Positions 1-12,447 of a stretch of 64,000 nucleotides of DNA are shown piece after piece. Made by a program: the position numbers and the translations under genes. Source of the DNA: Pelagicoccus sp. SDUM812002 (GTDB lineage Bacteria > Verrucomicrobiota > Verrucomicrobiia > Opitutales > Opitutaceae). The notes beneath the pieces were generated by a model that saw nothing but the letters and a program-made list of their open reading frames with translations, searched no databases and was not told the DNA's origin. The stretch covers positions 27,538 through 91,537 of the forward strand of contig NZ_JARXHX010000018.1 of the NCBI RefSeq assembly GCF_031127835.1. The letters are read 5' to 3'. How positions within the stretch are numbered: the stretch's first letter is position 1; every line of letters starts with the position of its first letter.

Positions 1-681
1 TTTGATTTCAGCCGTCCCGAAACGCTTGCCGCTACCACCCAGTTTGCGTTCGACTCGCTGCAGTTCGAACCCCGCGATTTCGAGCCCATCGTGGCAGCCC
101 AAATTGGGGCGATAGCCAAGACGCCCCTGCGGAGCCGCTTCGGCGAATTCACACTTGAAGAGGTTCCAGCCTCCTTGCGTATTCCAGAGCTCGAATTCGC
201 GTATCCAGTAACTGGAGATGTAAAGGAAGGGATTCTCAACGCATTGTCTTCATGCGATCTCGGCGCCATTCCAAACACTTGGCTAGCGGGTCTTGTAAAA
301 GGAGAAATGGGTTTACCTGCCTCCATGCTTCGCGGATTCATCGACTTGGTTTTGGAGATGGACGGTCGCCTTTATATCTTTGACTGGAAGAGCAACTATC
401 TGGGTCCGAGACCTGTTGATTACGATCAAGCAGCGATTCAAGAATCAATGGCAGACCACAATTACTACCTGCAGTATCTGCTTTATTGCGTGGCTCTCAA
501 GCGATTCGCAGAATGGCGCTTTCCCGGGCAATCCTTCTCCGAACGGTTTGGCGGCGTGTTCTATATTTACGCTCGCGGAATCAGCCCCGGAAAAGAGACC
601 GGAATCTTTTATGATCTTCCTTCTATGGAGTTGCTCGAATCTTTGGATATAGCCTTATCGCCAGAAGGGAGCCTCGTATGA
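1..681 (+). CDS. recB: RecB-type exonuclease/helicase, C-terminal fragment (runs in from the left edge)
   Basis: The frame is open from base 1, so this is the last 226 codons of a longer gene. What is visible is the RecB-family nuclease domain: a GFIDLVLEMDG stretch followed by IFDWKSN, with the metal-binding Asp at about residue 128 and the catalytic Lys at about 130 of the fragment, then the QYLLYCVALKRF helix typical of these nucleases. In the RecBCD complex this domain degrades DNA ends and is regulated by Chi. Its stop overlaps the start of recD by 4 bases (ATGA), so the two are translationally coupled. The helicase part and any recC lie outside the window. Confidence 0.93.
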   Translation, partial: FDFSRPETLAATTQFAFDSLQFEPRDFEPIVAAQIGAIAKTPLRSRFGEFTLEEVPASLRIPELEFAYPVTGDVKEGILNALSSCDLGAIPNTWLAGLVKGEMGLPASMLRGFIDLVLEMDGRLYIFDWKSNYLGPRPVDYDQAAIQESMADHNYYLQYLLYCVALKRFAEWRFPGQSFSERFGGVFYIYARGISPGKETGIFYDLPSMELLESLDIALSPEGSLV

Positions 682-2396
682 TCAAAGAACGCGGCGAGTT
701 CTCCATGCTCAACGAAGTGCCGTTCACCTCGAGCGATCGTATGCTAGTGCGTCACTTGCGGGAGGACTGGGCAGAGAACAACTATTGGGTACTATTGGCA
801 GCGGCATTCTGCAACCTATCCGTTCGCGAGGGCCACACTTATTTCGACCTGCAGGCTCCGCAGCTTAGTTCGGTTTCGGTTCCTCGCTCCTGGCCGGACT
901 TAGCACGCTGGCAGGAGTTGCTAGCGGCAAGTCGCATCGTTGGCGACGAGAGCACGAGCGATGACCGTCCGCTCATACTCAGCGGGTCGTCCTGCCTGTA
1001 TTTAGAAAAGTACTACCGCTACGAGCGTCGATTGGCGGAGCAAATCCGAAACCGGGCAAGGGGAAGAGCTTCCACCCCCGTAATTAAAGATCCGGTGGAA
1101 CGGGCGGCTCAGCGGTCTTTCTTCGTCATTACAGGCGGACCCGGTACTGGTAAGACCACCTTGGCTCTACGCTATTTAGATCGTCTGCTAAACGTGTGGA
1201 CCGAACAACGTCCCGCCCGCTTCGCGGCGATCGCTCCGACGGGCAAGGCCGCGGCGCGTCTCGCTGAGTCGATTAGTAATGGAGTGCAACGCTTGGAGGT
1301 GAACGAAAAGCGAAAGGAAGAGCTCAAGAGCATTCCCTGTCTCACGATCCACCGCTTGATGGGAACCCTGCCCCATCGAGCTTCGTTCCGAAGAAGCCCG
1401 CGTCACCCTCTCGCCTATGACGCCCTGGTGGTCGACGAGAGCTCGATGATCGACCTTCCGCTCATGATGCGATTGTTCGAGGCCCTCCCCCCCCGCTGCC
1501 AGGTGCTTCTGCTGGGCGATAAGGACCAACTGGCTAGCGTGGACGTGGGGTCTGTGCTGAGCGATATCTTGCTAGCCGCGGAGTCTGGCGAATCGATTCT
1601 GAGCGATTCAGTCGAGCGCTTGATCAAGACCTATCGTTTTTCTGAAGACAGCGGTATCTATCAGCTCTGCACCCTAGCCAAGGAAGGTGATCTCGATGCC
1701 TTCAACCGCTTTCTGGAAGCACCTCCAGACGATGTCCGCTTCCATCGGCTCGAGTCAGGAGCAAAGCGAATACCCAATGAGCTTGTGCAGCTAGGCCTTG
1801 CTCAACACCGGCGTTTGTCCAAGTCCAAGAACGCTCGATTGGCCTTGGGAGAACTCGGGAAGTCAATGATGCTCACGCCGACTCGAAACGGCCCATTTGG
1901 CACGATCGAGTACAACCGGCGGGTCCGTCAGCAGGTACTATCGCAACTCGATCTCGTCGGAGGCGATGATCTTCCCTTCCATGGAGAGCCCATCATCGTA
2001 TTAGAGAACGACTACGAACTGGAGCTCTTCAACGGGGATATCGGCCTAATATGGGAGGATGGGGACGGCCTGTTCGCTTGTTTTGAAAGCGCCACAAGTG
2101 GCGTGCGGAAATTTAGAGCTACGGAACTTCCGCGGTATGAGTCGGCATTCGCGTTGACCATCCATAAGAGCCAGGGCTCAGAGTTCGATTGCGTGAACTG
2201 CCTGTTCGGTCCCGATGCCGGGCTGAATCTAACGCGCGAGTTGATCTACACCGCTTTTAGCCGAGCCAAGAAGGAGCTTGTGGTCTTTGGCGTTGCCGAG
2301 TCGATGCGCTTGGGAATTACGCAACAGGCCGTCCGGGCGACCCGCCTCGCGGAGTTGCTCAGCGAGAAAGAAGACTTTAGGAACCAACAATCTTAG
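678..2396 (+). CDS. recD: RecD-type exodeoxyribonuclease V alpha subunit
   Basis: 5'-3' DNA helicase subunit of the RecBCD double-strand-break repair and degradation enzyme. A Walker A motif GGPGTGKT lies at residues 153-160, a Walker B DES motif in ALVVDESSMID near residue 255, and the UvrD-type C-terminal motif TIHKSQGSEFD near residue 496. At 572 residues it is of normal RecD1 length. The N-terminal roughly 140 residues are the variable RecD domain that contacts RecBC. The ATG overlaps the recB stop by 4 bases. The gene ends with TAG and is followed by a 151-base gap containing a hairpin. Confidence 0.94.
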   Translation: MIKERGEFSMLNEVPFTSSDRMLVRHLREDWAENNYWVLLAAAFCNLSVREGHTYFDLQAPQLSSVSVPRSWPDLARWQELLAASRIVGDESTSDDRPLILSGSSCLYLEKYYRYERRLAEQIRNRARGRASTPVIKDPVERAAQRSFFVITGGPGTGKTTLALRYLDRLLNVWTEQRPARFAAIAPTGKAAARLAESISNGVQRLEVNEKRKEELKSIPCLTIHRLMGTLPHRASFRRSPRHPLAYDALVVDESSMIDLPLMMRLFEALPPRCQVLLLGDKDQLASVDVGSVLSDILLAAESGESILSDSVERLIKTYRFSEDSGIYQLCTLAKEGDLDAFNRFLEAPPDDVRFHRLESGAKRIPNELVQLGLAQHRRLSKSKNARLALGELGKSMMLTPTRNGPFGTIEYNRRVRQQVLSQLDLVGGDDLPFHGEPIIVLENDYELELFNGDIGLIWEDGDGLFACFESATSGVRKFRATELPRYESAFALTIHKSQGSEFDCVNCLFGPDAGLNLTRELIYTAFSRAKKELVVFGVAESMRLGITQQAVRATRLAELLSEKEDFRNQQS

Positions 2397-2493
2397 TTAT
2401 GCCGCTAATTGCTGCTTCAACTCCTTCTAATTGTAGTGCATCAACATCACCTTAACGATGGAATTATGTAAGGTTCTATGTTTGATAAACCGA

Positions 2494-2520
2494 CCTAGCC
2501 TTGGTCGAGCGAAGACTAGG
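2494..2520 (+). terminator. Hairpin between recD and the next gene; possible weak terminator
   Basis: Stem CCTAG/CTAGG extended by CTT/AAG across one mismatch, with a 9-base loop, lying 98 bases after the recD stop. It is followed by an AT-rich but not clearly T-rich stretch, so a Rho-independent terminator is possible but not secure. It may instead be a 5'-leader structure of the next gene. Confidence 0.35.
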
Positions 2521-2547
2521 ATTTAACGTTTAACTTTTCCCCTCGAA

Positions 2548-3822
2548 ATGACGAAAACCCCAAATCGAAGAACTTTCCTGAAGAGTGGCGCGATAGCGAT
2601 GGCATCGACCTTCGCTGCTCCGATGATCCTGAAAGCGGCCACTCTCGGTCGTGGCCAGCCTGGGCCCAACAGCCGTATCAACATAGGCCTTATCGGCAAT
2701 GGATTGATCATGGGTGGGCACCGCGACTATTTTCGCGCTCGCGAGCACACGGTCGTGGCCGCGGTCTGCGACTTGTACACGGATCGCATGGAGTCGGCGC
2801 TGGCGGACTGCCGCAAAGAGAACAACGCCTGCGAAGGCTACAAGGATTTCGAGGAGATATTGGCTCGGACCGATATTGACGCAGTCGTGATCGGTACCCC
2901 TGACCACTGGCACGCTGCGATTGCGATCGCTGCCATGAAAGGTGGCAAGGACGTGTACGTCGAAAAGCCGATGACCCTGACTATCGAAGAAGGCAAAGCG
3001 ATGGTCGCCGCCGAAAAGCGTTATGGCCGTATTCTGCAAGTCGGGTCCCAACAACGTTCCGAAAACGCTTTCCGCAAAGCGGCGGAAATCGTACGCAACG
3101 GTTGGATCGGAAAGGTCAAGCAAGTGCATTGCAACCTAGGCTCATTCGCTCAACCCTCTGAATACCCAGCAGAGCCGGTTCCAGAAGGATTCGACTATGA
3201 AAAGTGGCTCGGCCCAACGCCTTGGGAGCCTTACAACATGAATCGAGTCGAGAGCAACTATGGCGGGGGATGGAGAAACTTTTGGGAATACGGCTCTCGT
3301 AAAAACGGCGACTGGGGAGCTCACCACTACGATATCACGCAGTGGGCATTGAACCGTGACGACTCAGGTCCCGTTTTGTTTGTTCCTAAGAGCGAAGATC
3401 AGCCGTATCAATACTATGAGTACGACGACGGAGTTCGCGTGATACGCGATTGGGGTGACCTGAAAGGCCATATGATTCGATTTGTAGGCGAAGAAGGCGA
3501 AGTCATGGTCAGCCGCGACAATCGTCTCGACACCCTTCCCGTTTCACTCGCGGGCAAGCCTCTTGGCCCCAAGGACACTAGGCTCTACAAGAGCACAGAT
3601 CACCGAGCCAATTGGATCGAGGGCATCTACACCCGCAAGCCAACCATCTGCCCTGCCTCCGTGGGACACAGAACAGCGACCATCTGCCAATTGGCAGGAA
3701 TCGCGGAGCGATTGGGTCGGACCATAGAATGGGATCCAGTCACCGAACAGATACAGAACGATCCAAGGGCTGCTCTATGGCAGGACCGTCCGAGACGCGC
3801 AGGCTATGAGCTGCCCGTTTGA
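2548..3822 (+). CDS. Tat-exported Gfo/Idh/MocA-family oxidoreductase
   Basis: 424 residues. The N-terminus carries a twin-arginine motif (RRTFLKSG, residues 8-15) and a hydrophobic stretch ending near residue 30, so it is probably exported folded with its nicotinamide cofactor. The Rossmann fold follows (INIGLIGNG, then [12 protein letters not shown]), and the conserved EKPMT of the family lies near residue 137, with its Lys in the catalytic position. The family oxidises or reduces sugars, inositols and similar compounds; substrate cannot be told from sequence. A HEAT-repeat protein follows within 40 bases, so the two may be an operon. Exported members of this family are numerous in Verrucomicrobiota and Planctomycetota. 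Confidence 0.9.
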   Translation: MTKTPNRRTFLKSGAIAMASTFAAPMILKAATLGRGQPGPNSRINIGLIGNGLIMGGHRDYFRAREHTVVAAVCDLYTDRMESALADCRKENNACEGYKDFEEILARTDIDAVVIGTPDHWHAAIAIAAMKGGKDVYVEKPMTLTIEEGKAMVAAEKRYGRILQVGSQQRSENAFRKAAEIVRNGWIGKVKQVHCNLGSFAQPSEYPAEPVPEGFDYEKWLGPTPWEPYNMNRVESNYGGGWRNFWEYGSRKNGDWGAHHYDITQWALNRDDSGPVLFVPKSEDQPYQYYEYDDGVRVIRDWGDLKGHMIRFVGEEGEVMVSRDNRLDTLPVSLAGKPLGPKDTRLYKSTDHRANWIEGIYTRKPTICPASVGHRTATICQLAGIAERLGRTIEWDPVTEQIQNDPRAALWQDRPRRAGYELPV

Positions 3823-3857
3823 CTGTAACGATATCTGGATACGGAGAACTGAATAAA

Positions 3858-5534
3858 ATGACTTTCCTCAAAAAAATTACAGCACGCACTCTCATCGCCG
3901 CCCTCTCGCTGGCGATCTTGCCAGTCCTCACAGGACAAATTTCGGATGCGGATTTCGAATCCATCTTCAGCCGACTCAATGGCGACGACTACGATGCCCG
4001 TTACGCAGCACGCATGGATTTACAAGATCATGTGTCCGCGGCTTCAGCTCCTGGGAACGAGGAGCAGCAACCAATCGTTGAGCAGCAGCTGTTAGATAGA
4101 CTCTCCTCGGAGCCCTTACTCACCACGAAGCTTTGGCTCCTACGGCAATTGGGTTCGATAGGATCGGAAGTTTCCTTGCCGGCTCTCAAGGTCCTGCTGG
4201 ATTCAAAGGACGTGGAGTTGGCCGAAGGAGCTCAGCAGGCGATCGATCGCATCGTTCCAACCGTTTCACCGAAACCGGGTTTCTTCGCAGACTTAGGCGT
4301 CGATGAACTTGAAGACATAGCTCGCAACTCAGCCAATCGGTCTGAACGCTTCATGGCGTTTTCGCTTCTTGCGAACAAGAAAGCTAAAATAGCCGCCGCC
4401 GTGATGGCCGAAGCCGGCCCGTCTGCACCGGATTTTATTCGCGCTGCTATGCTTGGATCGAATTCGAACCTCCGTAAGCAAGCGCTATCGCAGCTAGCTA
4501 ACTCGGACGTCTCGCACCAGATAGCGGTGATCGCCGCGCTTGATCCCAAGGCCCCCTCGTCCGTCGAAAAGACACTGCTCGAATTGCTTGCCACCGACAA
4601 CGAAACCTTAGAGCTGCAAACGATAGAGGCCTTGGGCCGGATCGGATCTGTGCGAAGTTTAGATGCCTTGCTCGAGCGTATCGAGTCGCGATCCCGCGAC
4701 GTCAGAGACGCAGCTGTTGATGCTTTAGCAAGTATAGCGGATCAGAAGATCGATTCGAACCTACGCAAACAGCTAGCTGACGGAGAGAAGGAGGAACGCG
4801 TAATGGCCTTGAAGGCACTCAGCCTGCGGGCCAGCCCCGGAGTCAACGAACTCGTTAACACCTACGCCGCGGATGAAAGCGTCGACCACGAACTGCGCGA
4901 GGAAGCGATCGCGAATATGGAACTAGTAGGCGACGTCGACAGTTTTCCGATTTTGATCGATATCGTCGTCAATGGTGAGGCGTCCGGTCTCCGGAGGGAC
5001 GCCCAGAAGTCGCTAAAGCGCATGTCTCTCCGCTTGGCCGATCCTGATGCAGCATGGAATGCTTTCGCAGCTGGGTTTGAAGCCAGTAAAGGAGATTTGG
5101 ATACCCAACTCGCTTTGATGCTGGTAAGCGATTCAGCTCCCAGCAAAGACGCTATCGATTATCTGGAATCAGCTTGGGCGACGAACGAACCCCGTATCCA
5201 AAAAATGGTTCTCCGTGTTTTACCGACCTGGCGCAACTGGGATGCCGGCTTTGCGTTGCTTGAGTTAGCCAAGGCGGCTGACGGAGATTCCGAACTCGAG
5301 TCTCAATGCTACAAGGGAGTTGGAAAACTCATCCTGGGAAGCGATGCCACCTTCCCCTTGGAATCCAAATTCAAGCTCGCCGGAGCAGCTTTGGAGCAAG
5401 CGCAAACACCCGCTGACCGGCAGTCCGTGATCGAAGGATTTCGGTATTCGACATGGAGAGAGCGAGTGCACGTGACCTACAATGAAGTCGATCCAGAATT
5501 GAAAGAAGCAGTGCTGGCTTACGCCAAAAACTAG
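3858..5534 (+). CDS. Secreted HEAT-repeat protein
   Basis: 558 residues from the ATG at 3858, chosen because it gives a proper signal peptide (KKITAR followed by a hydrophobic run and a probable cleavage near ILPVLTGQ) and has GGAG 11 bases upstream; a longer version from TTG at 3819 would place extra residues before the signal. The rest is a series of alpha-helical repeats of 30-40 residues (for example ALKVLLDSKDVELAEGAQQA and IEALGRIGSVRSLDALLERI), typical of HEAT/PBS-lyase-like repeats that bind proteins. No enzyme motif is seen. It is probably cotranscribed with the oxidoreductase upstream and is followed by a clear terminator. Confidence 0.8.
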   Translation: MTFLKKITARTLIAALSLAILPVLTGQISDADFESIFSRLNGDDYDARYAARMDLQDHVSAASAPGNEEQQPIVEQQLLDRLSSEPLLTTKLWLLRQLGSIGSEVSLPALKVLLDSKDVELAEGAQQAIDRIVPTVSPKPGFFADLGVDELEDIARNSANRSERFMAFSLLANKKAKIAAAVMAEAGPSAPDFIRAAMLGSNSNLRKQALSQLANSDVSHQIAVIAALDPKAPSSVEKTLLELLATDNETLELQTIEALGRIGSVRSLDALLERIESRSRDVRDAAVDALASIADQKIDSNLRKQLADGEKEERVMALKALSLRASPGVNELVNTYAADESVDHELREEAIANMELVGDVDSFPILIDIVVNGEASGLRRDAQKSLKRMSLRLADPDAAWNAFAAGFEASKGDLDTQLALMLVSDSAPSKDAIDYLESAWATNEPRIQKMVLRVLPTWRNWDAGFALLELAKAADGDSELESQCYKGVGKLILGSDATFPLESKFKLAGAALEQAQTPADRQSVIEGFRYSTWRERVHVTYNEVDPELKEAVLAYAKN

Positions 5535-5554
5535 CGAACGGATCAATTTTACCA

Positions 5555-5589
5555 GGCGTCCTCGATTGACGGGGGACGCCTTTTATTTT
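5555..5589 (+). terminator. Rho-independent terminator after the HEAT-repeat gene
   Basis: GGCGTCC at 5555 pairs with GGACGCC ending at 5580, and is followed by TTTTATTTT on the plus strand. It lies in the gap between two convergent genes and most clearly serves the plus-strand HEAT-repeat gene. Confidence 0.8.
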
Positions 5590-5654
5590 GCAAGGGCGCA
5601 GTCCGTATCCTAAATTCTGCCGCACTGTCCAAGCGCAAGTCGGTCCTCTCGGTA

Positions 5655-7370
5655 CTAGCTTTCTCGCCAATCGACCAGCTCGAGCTGCAGCGCTTTCTTG
5701 TTACCAAAGGTATTCCAGACGAGGCGGAAGGCTATGTCGATGGGTGTTCTAGCGGGAGGGATACGATCGGCCATCTTCCACGCAACTCCAGAGATGACTT
5801 GCTGATGTTTCGTGGTGAGCGTAAAGCGGAAGTGAAAATCCTTGAAGACAGTTAGCTTCGACCCAAACAGGATGCGCCGCGCCGCGAAAATTGGCTCAGG
5901 ATTCGCCTGGCCGAACGGCTCCAACAAGGACAAGTCCTTCATCAACTTTGTATTGATATCTTCGAGACGCAGCCAAGATGCGATCTGCAGCTTCTTTTCG
6001 ACCTGATGAGTCGCAAGGTATTCAGCAAGTGCCTTGTCGAAAAAAGCTGCGAACTCGGGAACGCGTTCCTTCTTCAGCGAAATGCCCACTGCCATGGGAT
6101 GCCCTCCCCAGCTTTCCAATCTGTCGGAAAAAGGTGCAAGGACCTCGACCAGATTTACGCCCTCGATACTGCGGCCAGACCCTTTAGCTAAATCCCCTTC
6201 TCGGCCGAGAACGATTGCTGGACGGTTAAAAGCTTTGGATACGCGACTGGCAACGATACCGACGACACCAGGGTGCCAGTCATCTCCGTAGACGACGAAG
6301 CCGCTCCCCTCTGCCCGATCGGACTTGATTTGCTGCAATGCGCTCTCCGTCATGGACCGCTCGATTTCCTGTCGCTCGCGATTGAATGAATCGAGCTGGA
6401 GGGAGGTCTCCATGCAGAAGGCAGGATCGTCGCTCAGGATAAGCTCTACCGCTACCGATGCGTCGGCCAAGCGCCCGCTCGCGTTGATCCTTGGTCCGAG
6501 GCGGAAAGATACGTCAATCGGGTTGACGCCATGACGCGCTGCGACGCCGGATACCTTCATGAGGTTCTTGAGGCCAATGCGTTCGGTCTTGGCAAGGACC
6601 TGCAAGCCGATACGCGCGAAAGTGCGGTTCTCTTTGTTGAGAGGTACCATGTCAGCAACCGTCCCCATTGATACGAGATCGAGATAGCTGCGGAGTTTTA
6701 CCTCGAATGCTCGCTTATCGTCGAGTCCACGGCGGTGCTTCAAGATTCCATGAGCGAGCTTAAAAACGAGACCGACGGTACATAGCTGGCAATGGTTCTC
6801 GCTATCGCGGTCGTTGACATGCGGATTAACAAGGGTGACTTCGCCCGGAAGATCCTCTTTCGCCTGATGGTGGTCTACGATGATCACCTCGCACCCCGCG
6901 TCGAGAATGCTCTGAACGGCCTCTACGGAGTTCGTTCCGCAGTCTAAGGCAATGAATAAGTCAGGCTGGTTCGCCTTGTTCAATGCCCGCTCCACTGCTT
7001 TTTCAGAGAGGCCGTAGCCCTCCTCTAAACGGAGCGGCACGATGTAGGCGGGATAGTTCTCGAACTCCTGCAGGATCGCAACCATGAGGGCGGTGCTGGT
7101 GACTCCATCCACGTCGTAGTCGCCGCAGATGACTATACGTTGTCGATTGTCGATCGCCTGGGAAATACGCTTTGCCGCCTTCTCAAGGTTCGGGATCTCA
7201 AACGGACAATCGATGGCCCCCAGACGCGGGTCGAGAAAGTGACGGGCTTCCTCGACATCGGAAAAATCGAGCCGAGCAAGCAGTTCGGCTACGGTCGGAC
7301 CGACCTTAAGTGACGAAGTATACTCCTTAGATAGATCGCTCGCGGGTGGACTGTATTCCCAGATAGCCAA
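5655..7370 (-). CDS. recJ: Single-stranded-DNA-specific exonuclease RecJ
   Basis: 571 residues. It shows the DHH-family motifs: GDYDVDGV at residues 83-90, DHHQ at 166-169, then the RINASGRLADA motif of the DHHA1/OB region. RecJ degrades single-stranded DNA 5' to 3' in RecF-pathway recombination and mismatch repair. The only plausible start is TTG at 7370, because one codon upstream (TCC) lies the TAG stop of secDF in the same reading frame; no Shine-Dalgarno site is visible. Translation therefore probably depends on reinitiation or coupling with secDF. Linkage of secDF with recJ is also seen in other bacteria such as Bacillus. Confidence 0.94.
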   Translation of the reverse strand: MAIWEYSPPASDLSKEYTSSLKVGPTVAELLARLDFSDVEEARHFLDPRLGAIDCPFEIPNLEKAAKRISQAIDNRQRIVICGDYDVDGVTSTALMVAILQEFENYPAYIVPLRLEEGYGLSEKAVERALNKANQPDLFIALDCGTNSVEAVQSILDAGCEVIIVDHHQAKEDLPGEVTLVNPHVNDRDSENHCQLCTVGLVFKLAHGILKHRRGLDDKRAFEVKLRSYLDLVSMGTVADMVPLNKENRTFARIGLQVLAKTERIGLKNLMKVSGVAARHGVNPIDVSFRLGPRINASGRLADASVAVELILSDDPAFCMETSLQLDSFNRERQEIERSMTESALQQIKSDRAEGSGFVVYGDDWHPGVVGIVASRVSKAFNRPAIVLGREGDLAKGSGRSIEGVNLVEVLAPFSDRLESWGGHPMAVGISLKKERVPEFAAFFDKALAEYLATHQVEKKLQIASWLRLEDINTKLMKDLSLLEPFGQANPEPIFAARRILFGSKLTVFKDFHFRFTLTTKHQQVISGVAWKMADRIPPARTPIDIAFRLVWNTFGNKKALQLELVDWRES

Positions 7371-7373
7371 GGA

Positions 7374-9962
<2,589 letters not shown>

Positions 9963-10004
9963 CGGGATACTTGAGGGTTAGAACTATCTAATAATAATAC
10001 AGAT

Positions 10005-10026
10005 GCCACGCCGGTCGGGGCGTGGC
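10005..10026 (-). promoter_or_regulatory. Stable hairpin between yajC and secDF
   Basis: GCCACGCC (10005-10012) pairs perfectly with GGCGTGGC (10019-10026) around a 6-base loop. On the minus strand it is followed by a mildly T-rich stretch (ATTATTATT). It may be an attenuator or partial terminator that lowers secDF-recJ expression relative to yajC, or an mRNA-processing structure. Confidence 0.5.
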
Positions 10027-10060
10027 TCGTGTTTTGAAACTACTGGGAAGGCTTTTCGCT

Positions 10061-10369
10061 CTATTCGGCTGCGGTGACAACCGACGCGACGGCAGCCTTG
10101 GAGACTTCGATCTTCGTATTCTCAGCAACCTTGAGGATGAAGCGGTCGTCCTTGACGTTGGTAATCGTTCCATAGATGCCACCGCTGGTCACGACCTCTG
10201 CTCCGCTCTTGAGCTCAGTAATCATCTTCTGGTGCTGCTTCTGCTTTTTGCGTTGCGGAGCGATGATCAGAAAGTACATCGCAGCAAAGATGACAATGAA
10301 TGGGAGGAAGCTCATGATGCCTCCTTGTGGAGCGGCTTCTTGGGCCAAAACGATTGTAGAAAGATCCAT
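10061..10369 (-). CDS. yajC: Preprotein translocase subunit YajC
   Basis: 102 residues. A single membrane helix (about residues 20-40, FLPFIVIFAAMYFLI) is followed by the family signature IAPQRKKQKQHQKM and a small cytoplasmic domain with the GAEVVTSGGIYGTI motif. YajC associates with SecDF, and the genes sit together here in the usual order. The start at ATG 10369 gives a short N-terminal periplasmic segment of normal length. The roughly 107-base gap to the divergent speA gene must contain the promoters for both. Confidence 0.95.
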   Translation of the reverse strand: MDLSTIVLAQEAAPQGGIMSFLPFIVIFAAMYFLIIAPQRKKQKQHQKMITELKSGAEVVTSGGIYGTITNVKDDRFILKVAENTKIEVSKAAVASVVTAAE

Positions 10370-10476
10370 TACAGATGTGGGAATTTAAACGCTAAAAGGG
10401 TTCTTGAAATTGAAAGGCGCGTACTCAAGCTAGCGGCTTTTCAAAAAGCAAGCCCAACCTGAACGCTATACCACCC

Positions 10477-12447
10477 TTGAGCAACAGCCCGAAATCGCGA
10501 TGGACGACCTCTGAAGCAGAGCGTCTTTATGGCTTTAACCGATGGGGTACGCCCTACTTTTCCGTGGATAAGGAAGGCTTTGTCTGCGCCCACCCGGGGG
10601 CAGACGAACGATCGGTAAGGATCGACGACGTCATCAAGGAAGCCGCCACTAAGGGAATAAAAGCCCCCATGGTTATCCGTTTCCAGGACTTGCTACGCAA
10701 CCGCGTGCAACGCCTCAATAAAGCGTTCGCCGACTCGATCGCAGAGGAAAATTATGCAGGTCGCTACCGCGGCGTCTTCCCGATCAAGGTCAACCAGTTG
10801 CGCGAGGTGATCGAAGAGATTCGAGATGCCGGAGAGCCGCACGGCTACGGATTGGAGGCCGGCAGTAAGCCTGAGCTCATGATTGCGATGGCGATGCACT
10901 TGGAATCGACCGGGCTTCTGATTTGCAATGGCTACAAGGACGAGGACTACATCCGGCTCGCCTTGAACTACCGAAAAATCGGCAAGGAGATCATCATCGT
11001 CGCGGAGCAACTCAGCGAGGTAGAGCTCATCATCAAGGTTTCCAAAGAACTGAGCGTGGAGCCCCTCGTCGGCCTGCGAGCGAAGCTGGGGACCCGCGGC
11101 GAAGGTAAGTGGGCGACATCGACCGGAGACAACGCTAAGTTTGGCCTTACCTCGATGGAAATGCTAGAAGCCGCACGAATGCTGGAGAAGGCCGAGCTGA
11201 AAGAAAGCCTGCGGCTGCTGCATTTCCACATCGGCTCTCAGGTGCCAAACATCATCACTCTCAAAAACGCAGTGGTCGAAGCGACTCGCTACTATTGCCA
11301 GCTCAAGAAAATGGGCTTCCCCATGGGCAGCTTGGACGTGGGAGGCGGACTCGGTATCGACTACGACGGCTCCCGCTCGAACTACGAAAGCTCCACCAAT
11401 TACACGCTCGAAGAATACGCCCGCGACGTGGTGTACAACGTGAAACAGATTTGCGTGAAAATGAAGGTGCCCTGCCCTGATCTTACGACCGAAAGCGGAA
11501 GAGCAATCGTGGCGCCGCATAGTATCCTGATCACGGAAGTCTTTGGCCGTATTTCCAAGCGCGAGTCCCTCCTCAAGGTACTAAAGGACGATATCAAGGA
11601 CCAAGTCGTGGCCGACCTCCACGAGATGCTCAACGGCCGCACGAAGTACGGCGCTCTCGAAATTTATCACGACGCGCTCCAGAAAAAGGAAGAAGCGGAC
11701 TCGCTCTTTTCGCACGGTTACCTCGACCTCGTGGGCCGGGCGCAGGCGGAATCGCTCTTCTGGCAAATTTGCGATCGCCTAGAGAGAAAAGTGTATTCTA
11801 CTCGCGGATACCAGCCAGAGGAATTGATCGGGCTCTCAGAGCTTCTGTCTGACCAGTACGTCTGTAATTTCTCGGTATTCCAATCCCTCCTCGACCACTG
11901 GGCTCTGGACCAACTCTTCCCGATCACACCCATCGCGCGCTTGAACGAGCGCCCGAGCGTAAACGCAATCCTCGTCGACATCACTTGTGACAGCGATGGC
12001 AAGGTTTCCAAGTTTATCGATTTAGAAGACGAAAAGCAGTACTTGCCCCTACACCCGCTCAAGAAGGGGGACCCCTACTATTTAGGCATCTTTCTGGTCG
12101 GCGCCTACCAAGACATAATGGGCGACAACCACAATCTCTTCGGTCGTGTCAACGAAGTGCACGTCTTCTTGGACGAGGACGAGGATGATGGATTCTACAT
12201 CGAAGATACGATCAAGGGTTTCCGCATGAAGGATGTTTTGGAAGGCGTTCAGTATTCGGCCGAAGGGCTCTGCCAGAATCTCAAACGGCAGATCGACAAG
12301 GCGACAAAGGAAGACATCGTCCGCCCTCGCGACGGCGTTCGCTTCATGGAGCTTTACGAGCAACAGCTTCAGACTAAGACCTATCTGAACATCGGTCAGA
12401 AGAAAAAGAAGCGGCGAGCGCCTGCCCGAAAAAAGGCTGAGGGTTAG
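10477..12447 (+). CDS. speA: Biosynthetic arginine decarboxylase
   Basis: 656 residues. Decarboxylates arginine to agmatine, the first step of the agmatine route to putrescine and spermidine. The PLP-binding Lys is K104 in GVFPIKVNQ; the barrel motifs HFHIGSQVPN and DVGGGLGIDYDG follow, and the C-terminal part aligns with the long SpeA type rather than short bacterial decarboxylases. The start used is TTG at 10477, since no ATG lies near the family's expected N-terminus, so it is somewhat uncertain. A Lys/Arg-rich tail (KKKKRRAPARKK) is unusual. The gene ends 4 bases into the convergent response-regulator gene. Confidence 0.94.
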   Translation: MSNSPKSRWTTSEAERLYGFNRWGTPYFSVDKEGFVCAHPGADERSVRIDDVIKEAATKGIKAPMVIRFQDLLRNRVQRLNKAFADSIAEENYAGRYRGVFPIKVNQLREVIEEIRDAGEPHGYGLEAGSKPELMIAMAMHLESTGLLICNGYKDEDYIRLALNYRKIGKEIIIVAEQLSEVELIIKVSKELSVEPLVGLRAKLGTRGEGKWATSTGDNAKFGLTSMEMLEAARMLEKAELKESLRLLHFHIGSQVPNIITLKNAVVEATRYYCQLKKMGFPMGSLDVGGGLGIDYDGSRSNYESSTNYTLEEYARDVVYNVKQICVKMKVPCPDLTTESGRAIVAPHSILITEVFGRISKRESLLKVLKDDIKDQVVADLHEMLNGRTKYGALEIYHDALQKKEEADSLFSHGYLDLVGRAQAESLFWQICDRLERKVYSTRGYQPEELIGLSELLSDQYVCNFSVFQSLLDHWALDQLFPITPIARLNERPSVNAILVDITCDSDGKVSKFIDLEDEKQYLPLHPLKKGDPYYLGIFLVGAYQDIMGDNHNLFGRVNEVHVFLDEDEDDGFYIEDTIKGFRMKDVLEGVQYSAEGLCQNLKRQIDKATKEDIVRPRDGVRFMELYEQQLQTKTYLNIGQKKKKRRAPARKKAEG